A stretch of DNA of 64,000 bases from Rhodococcus sp. SGAir0479 (GTDB lineage Bacteria > Actinomycetota > Actinomycetes > Mycobacteriales > Mycobacteriaceae): assembly GCF_005484805.1 (NCBI RefSeq), contig NZ_CP039432.1, forward strand, positions 620,001 to 684,000, given 5' to 3'. Position numbers and translations under genes: made by a program. The notes under the pieces were generated by a model, which searched no databases, was not told the DNA's origin, and was given only the letters and a program-made list of their open reading frames with translations. Below, one piece after another: positions 21,369 to 30,089 of this stretch (the first letter of the stretch is position 1; every line of letters starts with the position of its first letter).

Positions 21369-21384
21369 TAAGGTCGCGTCCTTA
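21369..21384. promoter_or_regulatory. Candidate TetR operator, TAAGG-N6-CCTTA
   Basis: A perfect inverted repeat, TAAGGTCGCGTCCTTA, ends 11 bp before the GTG of the tetR gene. Position and symmetry fit an autorepressor site. Binding is inferred. Confidence 0.55.
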
Positions 21385-21460
21385 AAGAGTCAACGGTGTT
21401 CCGAGTTCTGCGCACCTGTCGCAGGGCCGGGGGCCGGGGTGGGTCGGGTGCCGCGAGGCG

Positions 21461-22270
21461 CTAGCGGGAATCCCGGAACAGCGGGTCCCGCTTCTCCCGG
21501 CGGGCGAGTGTGGCCTCCTCGAAGTTGTCGGTGAGCAGCCGGATCAGGAGCTGGCCCAGCCCCTCCTGGTTCATGTGCTGCGCCATCGACGAGGCGTCCA
21601 GGCTCGACCACAGGGTCCGCTTGGTCAGCTCCACGCCCGGCCGGGAGAACTTCGCGATGCTCTGCGCGAGATCGAAGCACTCCTCGAGCAGGTCCTCGGC
21701 GGCGACGATGCGCGAGACCAACCCGATGCGGGCGGCCTCGTCGGCATCGACGTCGCGCCCGGTCAGCATGATCTCGAAGGCCCGCGACGACCCGATCGCC
21801 CGCGGCAGCAGGTAGCTCAGCCCCAGCTCGCTGGCCGTGAGGCCGTTGTTGATCCCGGCGGCGCGGAAGTACGCCCCGGGTGCCGCGAGCCGGATGTCCG
21901 CGGCCATCGACAGGCAGAATCCGCCGCCGATCGCCGCCCCGTTGATCGCCGCGATCACCGGTTGGTGCATCCGGCGCAGTGTCAGCACGACGTCGTCGAG
22001 CATCTCCATCGACCGCAGCGCGATGGACGGCCGGGTGAGACCGTCGATGTGGGGTGGGGCGCCGGCGGACGTCTGGTCGGCGCCCGAACAGAATCCGCGC
22101 CCCGCGCCGGTGATCACGACGGCGCGCACCGAGTTGTCGTTGCTGATGGCCTCGAGCGACTCGCGGAACGGCACCATGACGTCGAACGCCATCGCGTTCA
22201 TCCGCTCGGGACGATCGAGGGTCACCAGGGCGACGTGCTCGCGGGGACGTTCGACGACGATGAAGCTCAA
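21461..22270 (-). CDS. Enoyl-CoA hydratase/isomerase family protein
   Basis: The 269-residue crotonase-fold protein has the oxyanion-hole segments AGRGFCSGAD (near residue 56) and NGAAIGGGFCLSMAADIRLA (near 108), and a Glu in ASELGLSYLLPRAIG where catalytic hydratases carry one of their two acids. It therefore probably hydrates or isomerises an enoyl-CoA. The ATG at 22270 is followed by SFIVVERPREHVALVTLDRPERMNAM, a standard start. It lies between the permease and tetR genes on the same strand, with 79 and 102 nt gaps. Substrate unknown. Confidence 0.88.
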   Translation of the reverse strand: MSFIVVERPREHVALVTLDRPERMNAMAFDVMVPFRESLEAISNDNSVRAVVITGAGRGFCSGADQTSAGAPPHIDGLTRPSIALRSMEMLDDVVLTLRRMHQPVIAAINGAAIGGGFCLSMAADIRLAAPGAYFRAAGINNGLTASELGLSYLLPRAIGSSRAFEIMLTGRDVDADEAARIGLVSRIVAAEDLLEECFDLAQSIAKFSRPGVELTKRTLWSSLDASSMAQHMNQEGLGQLLIRLLTDNFEEATLARREKRDPLFRDSR

Positions 22271-22349
22271 GGGAACTCCTCGGGGCAGGGCGGCCGATGT
22301 GCGCCGACCCTACGCCGCGGGAGCGTCCGATGTGCCCCGTTCGCGGGCG

Positions 22350-23747
22350 TCACCCGGGCAGTGGCGCGTCCGCCTCGTCCGTGACCGACGCCTTGCGTGC
22401 CCGTCGTCGTGAATTGAGCAGCCCCAGCGCGAGAATGACGAGGAACAGCACGACGGTGGAGATCAACTGTTCCCGGGCGTCCGCATCGAACGCCATCAGC
22501 ACGACGAAGGCGGCCAGCAGCGCCAGCGTGAGGTAACTCAGGTACGGGAACAGCCACATCCGCACCGTCAGCTTGCCCTCGCGTTCGAGCTTCGGCCGCA
22601 GACGCAGGTGCGCGACCACGATGAACACCCAGATCACCAGGAGGGCGGCGCCGACGGCGTTGAGCAGGATCCCGAGCAGGGAGTCCGGCAGCAGCCAGTT
22701 CAGCAGCACACTGACGAACCCGAAGAGCACCGACAGCACCACCGCGTTGGTGGGCACCCCCGTCTTCGAGAGCTTGGCCAGCGCGGCGGGACCGTCGCCA
22801 CGGCGGGCGAGCGAGAACGCCATGCGGGAGGTGCCGTAGACGTTCGCGTTGAACGCCGACAGGAGCGCGACGACGACCACGAGTTCCATCAGCCCGGAGA
22901 CGTACGGGATGTTCGCCTTGTCGAGGACGGCGACGAACGGGCCGTCCTGCAGGCTCGGGTCGTCCCACGGCAGGAGGAAGACCATGATGGCGATGGCGCC
23001 GATGTAGAAGACGCTGATCCGCCACACGACGCTGCGGACCGCGACGGCGATCGCGCGTTCGGGATCCCGGGACTCGGCGGCCGCGATGGTGACGATCTCG
23101 ATGCCACCGAACGCGAACGCCACCACGAGCAGCCCGGCGGCGACGCCGGCGAAGCCGTTGGGCATGAACCCGCCCTCGCCGAGGAAGTGCGTGAAGCCGA
23201 CGGGGTCGGTGTCCGGTAGGAGCCCGAAGACGAGCAGGAAGCCGACGACGAGGAAGCCGATGATCGCGGCGACCTTGAGGGCCGCGAACCAGAACTCGAA
23301 CTCGCCGAAGTTGCTCACCTTCGCCAGATTGACGACGGCGAAGAACGTGACGAACACCAGCGCGACCACCCATTGGGGGACGCCGGGCAGCCAGTCGTTC
23401 ACGATCGCGGACGCGCCGGTGATCTCGGCGCCCAGCACCATGATCAGCATGAACCAGTACAGCCAGCCCATGACGAAGCCGGCCCACTCGCCGATACCGA
23501 TGCGGGCGTAGTGCGAGAACGATCCGCTCGCGGGGAGCGCGGCGCCCATCTCGCCGAGCATCCGCATGACGCAGACCACCACGAAGCCCGCGATGAGGTA
23601 CGAGACGAGAACCGCGGGGCCCGCCTTCGCGATCCCGACGCCGGTGCCCAGGAAGAGCCCGGCACCGATGGCCGACCCGAGGCCCATCATCGTGAGATGA
23701 CGGACCTTCAGGCCGTGCCCGAGCGCGGAGGTGTCGCTGGTGCTCAC
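22350..23747 (-). CDS. Amino-acid permease (APC superfamily, AAT family)
   Basis: The protein (465 residues) has about 12 transmembrane segments and the APC signature GLGSAIGAGLFLGTGVGIAKAGPA at the first helix. It resembles proton-driven permeases for amino acids such as D-serine, alanine, glycine, proline or GABA. The GTG at 23747 shares its first base with the last base of the dapD stop codon (TAGTG), so its translation may be coupled to dapD. An open frame extends into dapD but is unlikely to be used. Specificity cannot be read from sequence. Confidence 0.88.
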   Translation of the reverse strand: MSTSDTSALGHGLKVRHLTMMGLGSAIGAGLFLGTGVGIAKAGPAVLVSYLIAGFVVVCVMRMLGEMGAALPASGSFSHYARIGIGEWAGFVMGWLYWFMLIMVLGAEITGASAIVNDWLPGVPQWVVALVFVTFFAVVNLAKVSNFGEFEFWFAALKVAAIIGFLVVGFLLVFGLLPDTDPVGFTHFLGEGGFMPNGFAGVAAGLLVVAFAFGGIEIVTIAAAESRDPERAIAVAVRSVVWRISVFYIGAIAIMVFLLPWDDPSLQDGPFVAVLDKANIPYVSGLMELVVVVALLSAFNANVYGTSRMAFSLARRGDGPAALAKLSKTGVPTNAVVLSVLFGFVSVLLNWLLPDSLLGILLNAVGAALLVIWVFIVVAHLRLRPKLEREGKLTVRMWLFPYLSYLTLALLAAFVVLMAFDADAREQLISTVVLFLVILALGLLNSRRRARKASVTDEADAPLPG

Positions 23748-24700
23748 TAGTCGTTCGCGTGAAGAGCTGCGTTCAGTTCCACACCGGTGCCCTTCCACGG
23801 CACCACCTCGACGGCGCCGGAAACGGAGTTCCGGCGGAACAGGATGTTCGACTTGCCACTGAGGTCGGCGGCCTTGACGACGGTGCCGTCGGGGCCGGTG
23901 ACCTTGGTGCCGGCGGTGAGGTAGAGACCCGCCTCGACCACGCAGTCGTCGCCGAGCGAGATGCCCAGGCCGGCGTTGGCGCCCAGCAGGCAGCGCTCGC
24001 CGACGGAGATGACCTGCTTGCCGCCGCCCGAGAGCGTGCCCATGATCGAGGCGCCGCCACCGACGTCCGAGCCGTCACCGACGACGACGCCGGCCGAGAT
24101 GCGGCCCTCGACCATCGAGCTGCCGAGCGTGCCGGCGTTGAAGTTCACGAAGCCCTCGTGCATCACGGTGGTGCCGCTCGCGAGGTGCGCGCCCAGACGG
24201 ACACGGTCGGCGTCGGCGATGCGTACGCCGGCCGGGACGACGTAGTCGACCATGCGGGGGAACTTGTCGACGCCGAACACCGTGACGACACCGCGAATCC
24301 GCAGGCGCGAACGCACCAGCTCGAAGCCGTCGACCGCGCACGGACCGAAGTTGGTCCACACCACGTTCGCGAGCAGACCGAACTGGCCGTCGAGGTTGAC
24401 CCCGTGCGGCTGCACCAGGCGGTGCGACAGCAGGTGCAGGCGCAGGTAGACGTCGTGGGCGTCGACGGGCGGCGCCGACAGATCGGCGATCGTGGTGCGC
24501 ACCACGACCTGCTTGACCTCGCGGGCCTCGTCGTGGCCGGCGAGCAACGCGAGGTCCGACGGAATGTCGGTGCCCTCGAGCGCGACGGTTCCGTTGTCCT
24601 CGTACTCGCCCAGCTCCGGGGCGGGGTACCAGGTGTCGAGAACCGTGCCCGACTCGGTCACGTTGGCGACGCCTACTGCAGATGCTCCCTGTGCACTCAC
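23747..24700 (-). CDS. dapD: Tetrahydrodipicolinate N-succinyltransferase DapD
   Basis: DapD adds succinate from succinyl-CoA to tetrahydrodipicolinate in the lysine/diaminopimelate route. The 317-residue length equals the mycobacterial enzyme. The C-terminal half is a left-handed beta-helix with hexapeptide repeats ([26 protein letters not shown] onwards, near residue 160, through [15 protein letters not shown]). The GTG at 24700 is chosen against a much longer open frame because a TAACCT hexamer lies 8 nt upstream, indicating a leaderless message. It is divergent from dapE, 118 nt apart, and coupled to an amino-acid permease. Confidence 0.95.
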   Translation of the reverse strand: MSAQGASAVGVANVTESGTVLDTWYPAPELGEYEDNGTVALEGTDIPSDLALLAGHDEAREVKQVVVRTTIADLSAPPVDAHDVYLRLHLLSHRLVQPHGVNLDGQFGLLANVVWTNFGPCAVDGFELVRSRLRIRGVVTVFGVDKFPRMVDYVVPAGVRIADADRVRLGAHLASGTTVMHEGFVNFNAGTLGSSMVEGRISAGVVVGDGSDVGGGASIMGTLSGGGKQVISVGERCLLGANAGLGISLGDDCVVEAGLYLTAGTKVTGPDGTVVKAADLSGKSNILFRRNSVSGAVEVVPWKGTGVELNAALHAND

Positions 24701-24818
24701 GGATGCACAGGTTACGCGAGGAGCCGGGCGTCGTCCGGGGGCGGGAGACGTGCCCGCCCCGGGTGACGAGTTCCGACCGGTCGGGTACCTGCCCGGGCCG
24801 GTCTCTACGCTGGAAGCT
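24701..24818. promoter_or_regulatory. Divergent dapD/dapE promoter region
   Basis: Facing -10 hexamers are seen: TAACCT for dapD (24709-24714, minus strand) and TACGCT for dapE (24806-24811). Each lies 7-8 nt from its start codon. No clear operator is visible between them. Confidence 0.5.
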
Positions 24819-25916
24819 GTGAGCCTTCTCGATCTGCACGCCGACCCCGTCGATCTCACCGCCGCGCTGGTGGACATCCCGAGTGTCTCGCAGGACGAGC
24901 GTGCGATCGCCGACGCGGTCGAGGCCGCCCTGCGGGAACAGACCTCCGGATTCGAGGTGATCCGCAACGGGGACGCGGTGCTGGCGCGCACGAACCGGGG
25001 CCTGCCCAGTCGCGTCATGCTGGCCGGGCACCTCGACACGGTGCCGATCGCGGACAACGTGCCGAGCCGGCGCACGGTCGACGAGCGCGGCGACCTGCTG
25101 CACGGTTGTGGCACGGTCGACATGAAGTCCGGGGACGCGGTGTTCCTGCATCTCGCCGCGACCGTGTCCGATCTCGCGCACGACCTGACGCTGGTGTTCT
25201 ACGACTGCGAGGAGATCGCCGCGCAGTACAACGGTCTCGGCCGGATCGAGCGCGAGCTGCCGGAGTGGCTGCGGGCCGACGTCGCGATCCTCGGCGAGCC
25301 CACCGGCGGCCTCATCGAGGCGGGGTGCCAGGGCACGTTGCGGGTGCGGCTGACCGCGTCCGGCGTGCGGGCACACTCGGCCCGATCGTGGCTCGGCGAC
25401 AACGCGATTCACAAGTTTGCCCCCGTGCTCGAGCGGTTGTCGTCGTACGAGGCTCGATCCGTGGACATCGACGGCTGCGTCTACCGCGAGGGTCTGTCGG
25501 CGGTCCGGATCTCCGGGGGTGTCGCCGGGAACGTCGTCCCCGACGCGGCCGAGATGGACGTCAACTTCCGCTTTGCTCCCGACCGCAGTGTCGAGCAGGC
25601 GATCGAGCACGTGCGCGAGGTGTTCGATCCGGCCTCGCTCGGCGGTCTCGACCTCGGGTTCGAGGTCACCGACAGCTCACCGGGTGCGCTGCCCGGACTG
25701 GCGAACCCCGCGGCCGCCGCACTGATCGACGCCGCCGGCGGCCGGTACCGCGCCAAGTACGGGTGGACCGACGTCTCGCGCTTCTCGGCACTGGGAATTC
25801 CCGCCGTCAACTACGGTCCGGGTGATCCCAATCTGGCGCACAAGCGCGACGAGCACGTCCCGGTCCAGCAGATCACCGACGTGACCGCGGTACTGCGCGG
25901 CTACCTCGGCGCGTGA
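24819..25916 (+). CDS. dapE: Succinyl-diaminopimelate desuccinylase DapE
   Basis: DapE is a zinc metallopeptidase of the M20 family that removes succinate to give LL-diaminopimelate. The protein has 365 residues. Metal ligands appear in AGHLDTVP (His71, Asp73), [13 protein letters not shown] (near residue 100), the [10 protein letters not shown] pair of Glu (near 131-132) and the late [11 protein letters not shown] His. The GTG at 24819 has TACGCT 7 nt upstream, the leaderless pattern. It is divergent from dapD; the two face each other across a compact promoter region and are likely expressed together. Confidence 0.95.
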   Translation: MSLLDLHADPVDLTAALVDIPSVSQDERAIADAVEAALREQTSGFEVIRNGDAVLARTNRGLPSRVMLAGHLDTVPIADNVPSRRTVDERGDLLHGCGTVDMKSGDAVFLHLAATVSDLAHDLTLVFYDCEEIAAQYNGLGRIERELPEWLRADVAILGEPTGGLIEAGCQGTLRVRLTASGVRAHSARSWLGDNAIHKFAPVLERLSSYEARSVDIDGCVYREGLSAVRISGGVAGNVVPDAAEMDVNFRFAPDRSVEQAIEHVREVFDPASLGGLDLGFEVTDSSPGALPGLANPAAAALIDAAGGRYRAKYGWTDVSRFSALGIPAVNYGPGDPNLAHKRDEHVPVQQITDVTAVLRGYLGA

Positions 25917-25934
25917 GCGCCTAACCTGGGCCGC

Positions 25935-26735
25935 ATGGCACCAGAGAGGAAGACCGGAGCGGCCCGGCAGGGCAGTGCATCGGTACGGCACCGCGGCCCG
26001 GTGATGCTGCGACGCGATCGCAAGGCCGAGTCCACCACCGCCGATCGGCGTCTGCTCGACCAGCGCGGACCCACGGACTGGGTTCACACCGACCCGTGGC
26101 GCGTGTTGCGGATCCAGAGTGAGTTCGTCGAGGGATTCGGGGCGCTGGCCGAGGTTCCGCGTGCCGTGACGATCTTCGGGTCGGCCCGCACCGACGAGGA
26201 CCACCACGAGTACGTCTGGGCGCGCGAACTGGGTACCGCGCTCGCCCGGGCCGGCTACGCGGTCATCACCGGCGGTGGGCCGGGCATCATGGAAGGCGCC
26301 AACCGCGGGGCCTGCGAGAGCGGCGGCTACTCGATCGGTCTGGGCATCGAGTTACCCTTCGAGCAGCGTCTCAACGAGTGGGTCGACCTCGGCATCAACT
26401 TCCGCTACTTCTTCGCGCGCAAGACGATGTTCGTGAAGTACTCGCAGGCCTTCATCTGCCTGCCCGGCGGCTTCGGCACCCTGGACGAGTTGTTCGAGGC
26501 GCTCACGCTGGTCCAGACCCACAAGATCACGAGCTTCCCGATCATCCTCATGGGGTCCGAGTACTGGTCCGGGCTGGTGGGCTGGCTGCGGGACGCGGTC
26601 GCGCGGTCGGGCAAGATCTCGCCCGACGACCTGGACCTGATCCACGTCACCGACAGCGTCGACGAGGTGGTGCGCATCATCGTGGAGTCGCAGCAGGGTG
26701 TGGACGAGGCGGCGCTGCTGGGAGAGGACTCCTAG
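25935..26735 (+). CDS. LOG-family (TIGR00730) protein, long form
   Basis: The 266-residue protein has the LOG Rossmann fold with VITGGGPGIMEGANRGA and the hallmark PGGFGTLDE (from residue 177). LOG proteins hydrolyse nucleoside 5'-monophosphates such as cytokinin ribotides to the free base and ribose 5-phosphate. About 70 N-terminal residues precede the fold and look basic and flexible. TAACCT ends 7 nt before the ATG at 25935, so the message is probably leaderless. Its TAG overlaps the GTG of the second LOG gene by one base. Confidence 0.88.
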   Translation: MAPERKTGAARQGSASVRHRGPVMLRRDRKAESTTADRRLLDQRGPTDWVHTDPWRVLRIQSEFVEGFGALAEVPRAVTIFGSARTDEDHHEYVWARELGTALARAGYAVITGGGPGIMEGANRGACESGGYSIGLGIELPFEQRLNEWVDLGINFRYFFARKTMFVKYSQAFICLPGGFGTLDELFEALTLVQTHKITSFPIILMGSEYWSGLVGWLRDAVARSGKISPDDLDLIHVTDSVDEVVRIIVESQQGVDEAALLGEDS

Positions 26736-27289
26736 TGGCGGCCGGAAACGGCGAGAAGTTCGCCGTGTGCGTGTACTGCGCGTCGGGTCCGGTGGACCCG
26801 CGGTTCCTGGAACTGGCCGCCGCGTTGGGGACGGCGATCGGGCGCCGCGGCTGGCAACTTGTCTCCGGCGGCGGCAACGTCTCGATGATGGGCGCGGTCG
26901 CCACCGCGGCCCGCGAGGCGGGGGCGTGGACGGTCGGCGTCATCCCGAAAGCGCTGGTGCACAGGGAGGTCGCGGACGTCGACGCCGACGAGTTGATCGT
27001 CACGGACACGATGCGCGAACGAAAGCAGATCATGGAGGACCGCGCCGATGCGTTCGTCACGCTCCCGGGCGGTATCGGAACTCTCGAGGAGCTGTTCGAG
27101 ACCTGGACCGCCGGATACCTCGGCATGCACGCCAAACCCGTCGTGATGCTCGACCCGGTGGATCACTTCGCGGGCCTGCTGCAGTGGCTGGAAGGGCTGA
27201 AGGCGCAGGGCTTCGTGGCGCAGCGGGCACTCGACGGACTCGTCGTCACCGACGACATCGAGGCGGCGCTGGACGCGTGCACGAGGTGA
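26735..27289 (+). CDS. LOG-family phosphoribohydrolase, short form (Rv1205-like)
   Basis: This 184-residue protein is the compact LOG form, with VYCASGPVDPRF, SGGGNVSMMGAVA and PGGIGTLEE (Pro111). In M. tuberculosis the counterpart Rv1205 is a LOG enzyme linked to cytokinin accumulation in proteasome mutants. The GTG at 26735 overlaps the preceding stop by one base, so the two LOG genes are coupled. The two products differ in length and core motif and probably have different partners or substrates. Confidence 0.92.
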   Translation: MAAGNGEKFAVCVYCASGPVDPRFLELAAALGTAIGRRGWQLVSGGGNVSMMGAVATAAREAGAWTVGVIPKALVHREVADVDADELIVTDTMRERKQIMEDRADAFVTLPGGIGTLEELFETWTAGYLGMHAKPVVMLDPVDHFAGLLQWLEGLKAQGFVAQRALDGLVVTDDIEAALDACTR

Positions 27290-27378
27290 AAGTGGTTCCC
27301 CTCGAGGGGTTCCCGGGACGGGACGCAAAGGTTACTGTGGAGTAAGAAGTGACCTGTCCCCTCGTGTGAAGGATCCCG

Positions 27379-29151
27379 ATGAGTTCGGATGCCGCGTCGA
27401 CGATCGATCCCGTGCAACTGGCACTGCAACTCCCGAGGATGGCCACCGAACTTCCCAGCCTGGCCCGCGGTGCGCTGGGAATGACGCGCAGGCCCGCGGA
27501 TCGGGCCTCGATCGGCCGGGTGTTCCAGGATCGGGCGCGTCGCCAACCGCACCACCCGTTCATTCGGTTCGAGGGCGGCACCGTCACCTACGGTCAGGCG
27601 AACGCCGAGGTCAACCGCTATGCCGACGTGTTGACGCAACTCGGCGTCCGCCGCGGTGACGTGGTCGGGATCCTCATGAAGAATCGCCCGGAGACCTTGC
27701 TGGTCACCCTCGCCGCGGTCAAGCTCGGTGCGGTGGCGGGGATGCTCAACCACCACCAGCGCGGCGACGTTCTCGCACACAGTCTCTCGCTGTTGGACAG
27801 CCGGGTCCTGGTCGTGGGGGAGGAGTGCGACGAGGCCGTCGCCTCCCTCGACGGCGCGCCGCACGCCGAGACGGTGCTGTCGGACGGCGAACTGCAGCGC
27901 CGGGCCGAGCACGCCGACGACTCGAATCCCGCGGTGTGCGAGCGCGTGCAGGGCAAGGACCGCGCCTTCTACATCTTCACGTCCGGGACGACCGGACTGC
28001 CCAAGGCGAGCCTGATGAGTCACTACCGTTGGCTCAAGAGCATGTCCGGGATCGGCGCGATGGGAGTCCGGTTGCGCCGCAGCGACACCCTGTACTGCGC
28101 GCTGCCGCTCTACCACAACAACGCCCTCACGGTGTCGCTGTCGTCGGTGCTGTCGTCGGGCGCCACATTCGCGATCGGGCGCAGTTTCTCCGCCTCCCGC
28201 TTCTGGGACGACGCGAAGGTCAACGGGGCCACCGCCTTCGTCTACATCGGCGAGGTGTGCCGATACCTGCTCAACCAGCCGCCCAGGGCCTCCGACCGCG
28301 ACAACGACATCCGACTGGTCGTCGGCAACGGGCTGCGCCCCGAGATCTGGTCCGAGTTCACCGAACGCTTCGGCATCGACCGCGTCGCCGAGTTCTACGG
28401 TGCGAGCGAGTGCAACATCGCGTTCGTCAACGCCCTCGGTGTCGAGCGCACCGCCGGGCTGTGCCCGCTGCCGTTCGCGGTCGTCGAATTCGATCCCGAC
28501 ACCGGCCGCGCCCGCCGGGACGGGCGCGGACGCCTGCGGCGGGTGGGTACCGGCGAGGTGGGACTCCTGTTGTCGAAGGTCACCGATCGGTCGCCCTTCG
28601 ACGGCTACACCGACGCGGATGCGAGCGAAAGCAAGCTCGTGCGAGGCGGTTTCAAGGACGGCGACTGCTGGTTCGACACCGGCGACCTGGTCCGTAGCCA
28701 GGGGTTCCTGCACGTCGCCTTCGTGGACCGGCTCGGCGACACGTTTCGGTGGAAGGGCGAGAACGTCGCCACCACCGAGGTCGAGGGCGCGCTCGGCGCG
28801 CACCCGGCGATCGAGCAGTCGGTCGTGTACGGAGTCGCCGTGCCGGGGGCGGACGGCAAGGCCGGCATGGCCGCGGTGACCCTGCGGGACGGACACGACT
28901 TCGACGGCCGCGAGCTGGCGGCCGCGCTGTACGACCGGCTGCCCGGGTACGCGATCCCGCTGTTCCTGCGGATCGTCGATTCACTCGAGACCACGTCGAC
29001 GTTCAAGAGCCGGAAGGTGGAGATGCGCGAGGAAGGCTTCGCGTCCACCGTCGATCGGCTGTACGTGCTGTCGGGGCGGAGCGAGGGCTACGTACCGGCC
29101 TACGACGGCTATGCCGCGGCCGTCGTCGAGGGGACCGCGCCCGGAGCGTAG
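27379..29151 (+). CDS. fadD6: Long-chain acyl-CoA synthetase FadD6-like
   Basis: A 590-residue ANL ligase of the FadD6/FATP type, which activates long-chain fatty acids and may aid their import. The AMP-binding loop YIFTSGTTGLPKAS lies near residue 198. The ATP-binding FYGASECN follows near 340 and the hinge DTGDLVRSQGFLHVAFVDRLGDTFRWKGENV near 436. The C-terminal catalytic Lys lies in the TFKSRKVEM segment. The ATG at 27379 has an AAGGA site about 6 nt upstream. The next gene is folP2, as in M. tuberculosis Rv1206-Rv1207. The N-terminus lacks a clear transmembrane helix. Confidence 0.93.
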   Translation: MSSDAASTIDPVQLALQLPRMATELPSLARGALGMTRRPADRASIGRVFQDRARRQPHHPFIRFEGGTVTYGQANAEVNRYADVLTQLGVRRGDVVGILMKNRPETLLVTLAAVKLGAVAGMLNHHQRGDVLAHSLSLLDSRVLVVGEECDEAVASLDGAPHAETVLSDGELQRRAEHADDSNPAVCERVQGKDRAFYIFTSGTTGLPKASLMSHYRWLKSMSGIGAMGVRLRRSDTLYCALPLYHNNALTVSLSSVLSSGATFAIGRSFSASRFWDDAKVNGATAFVYIGEVCRYLLNQPPRASDRDNDIRLVVGNGLRPEIWSEFTERFGIDRVAEFYGASECNIAFVNALGVERTAGLCPLPFAVVEFDPDTGRARRDGRGRLRRVGTGEVGLLLSKVTDRSPFDGYTDADASESKLVRGGFKDGDCWFDTGDLVRSQGFLHVAFVDRLGDTFRWKGENVATTEVEGALGAHPAIEQSVVYGVAVPGADGKAGMAAVTLRDGHDFDGRELAAALYDRLPGYAIPLFLRIVDSLETTSTFKSRKVEMREEGFASTVDRLYVLSGRSEGYVPAYDGYAAAVVEGTAPGA

Positions 29152-29180
29152 TGCGGCTCCTGGCGTGCGACGATGGGGTC

Positions 29181-30089
29181 ATGGCAACCCGCCCCGCCTC
29201 CGACGACACGTCGGCCCCCGGTCACGTCCTGCCCACGCTGTGCGGCCGCCCGGTGGCAACCGACCGTGCCCTCGTGATGGCGATCGTCAACCGCACGCCG
29301 GACTCCTTCTACGACCGCGGTGCCACGTTCTCCGACGAGGCCGCGATGGCGGCGGTCGATCGTGCGGTCACCGAGGGGGCCGACATCGTCGACATCGGGG
29401 GTGTGAAGGCGGGGCCCGGCGCGGTCGTGGACGCGGCGGAGGAGATCCGCCGTGTGGTGCCCTTCGTCGAGGCCATCCGGTCGCGGTACCCGGACGTGAT
29501 CGTCAGCGTCGACACGTGGCGCAGCGAGGTGGCACGGTTGGCGTGCGCGGAGGGCGCCGACCTGATCAACGACACGTGGGCGGGCGCCGACCCACGCCTG
29601 GTCGAGGTGGCCGCCGAACTGGGGGCGGGAATCGTGTGCTCGCACACCGGCGGCGCCGTGCCGCGCACCCGTCCGCACCGTGTCCGTTACCCCGACGTGG
29701 TGGCCGACGTCGTCGACGAGGTGGTCGCTGCGGCCGAGCGCGCGGTCGCGCTCGGGGTGCGGGCGGACTCGATCCTGGTCGACCCGACCCACGATTTCGG
29801 GAAGAACACCTTCCACGGGCTCGAATTGTTACGGCGCGTGGAAGATCTCGTCAACACCGGATGGCCTGTGCTGATGGCGCTCAGCAACAAGGACTTCGTC
29901 GGGGAGACTCTGGGTGTGGAACTTGCCGAGAGGCTGGAGGGCACCCTGGCGGCGACCGCGCTCGCGGCCGCCGGGGGTGCGCGTGTGTTCCGCGTCCACG
30001 AGGTTGCCTCGACCCGGAGGGTGGTCGACATGGTCGCCGCGATCATGGGTACCCGGCAGCCCGTCCGCACCGTACGGGGGTTGGCATGA
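29181..30089 (+). CDS. folP2: Dihydropteroate synthase-like protein FolP2
   Basis: The 302-residue protein has a TIM-barrel of the pterin-binding family, but key DHPS motifs are altered: NRTPDSFYDRG in place of NVTPDSFSDGG, DIGGVKAGPG in place of DVGGESTRPG, and CSHTGGAVPRTRP where MHMRG is usual. It matches the FolP2 group; the mycobacterial member is reported not to have DHPS activity. A role near the glucosyl-3-phosphoglycerate synthase that follows is plausible. The stop overlaps gpgS by 4 nt (ATGA). GACGAT ends 6 nt before the ATG at 29181, suggesting a leaderless start. Confidence 0.88.
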   Translation: MATRPASDDTSAPGHVLPTLCGRPVATDRALVMAIVNRTPDSFYDRGATFSDEAAMAAVDRAVTEGADIVDIGGVKAGPGAVVDAAEEIRRVVPFVEAIRSRYPDVIVSVDTWRSEVARLACAEGADLINDTWAGADPRLVEVAAELGAGIVCSHTGGAVPRTRPHRVRYPDVVADVVDEVVAAAERAVALGVRADSILVDPTHDFGKNTFHGLELLRRVEDLVNTGWPVLMALSNKDFVGETLGVELAERLEGTLAATALAAAGGARVFRVHEVASTRRVVDMVAAIMGTRQPVRTVRGLA

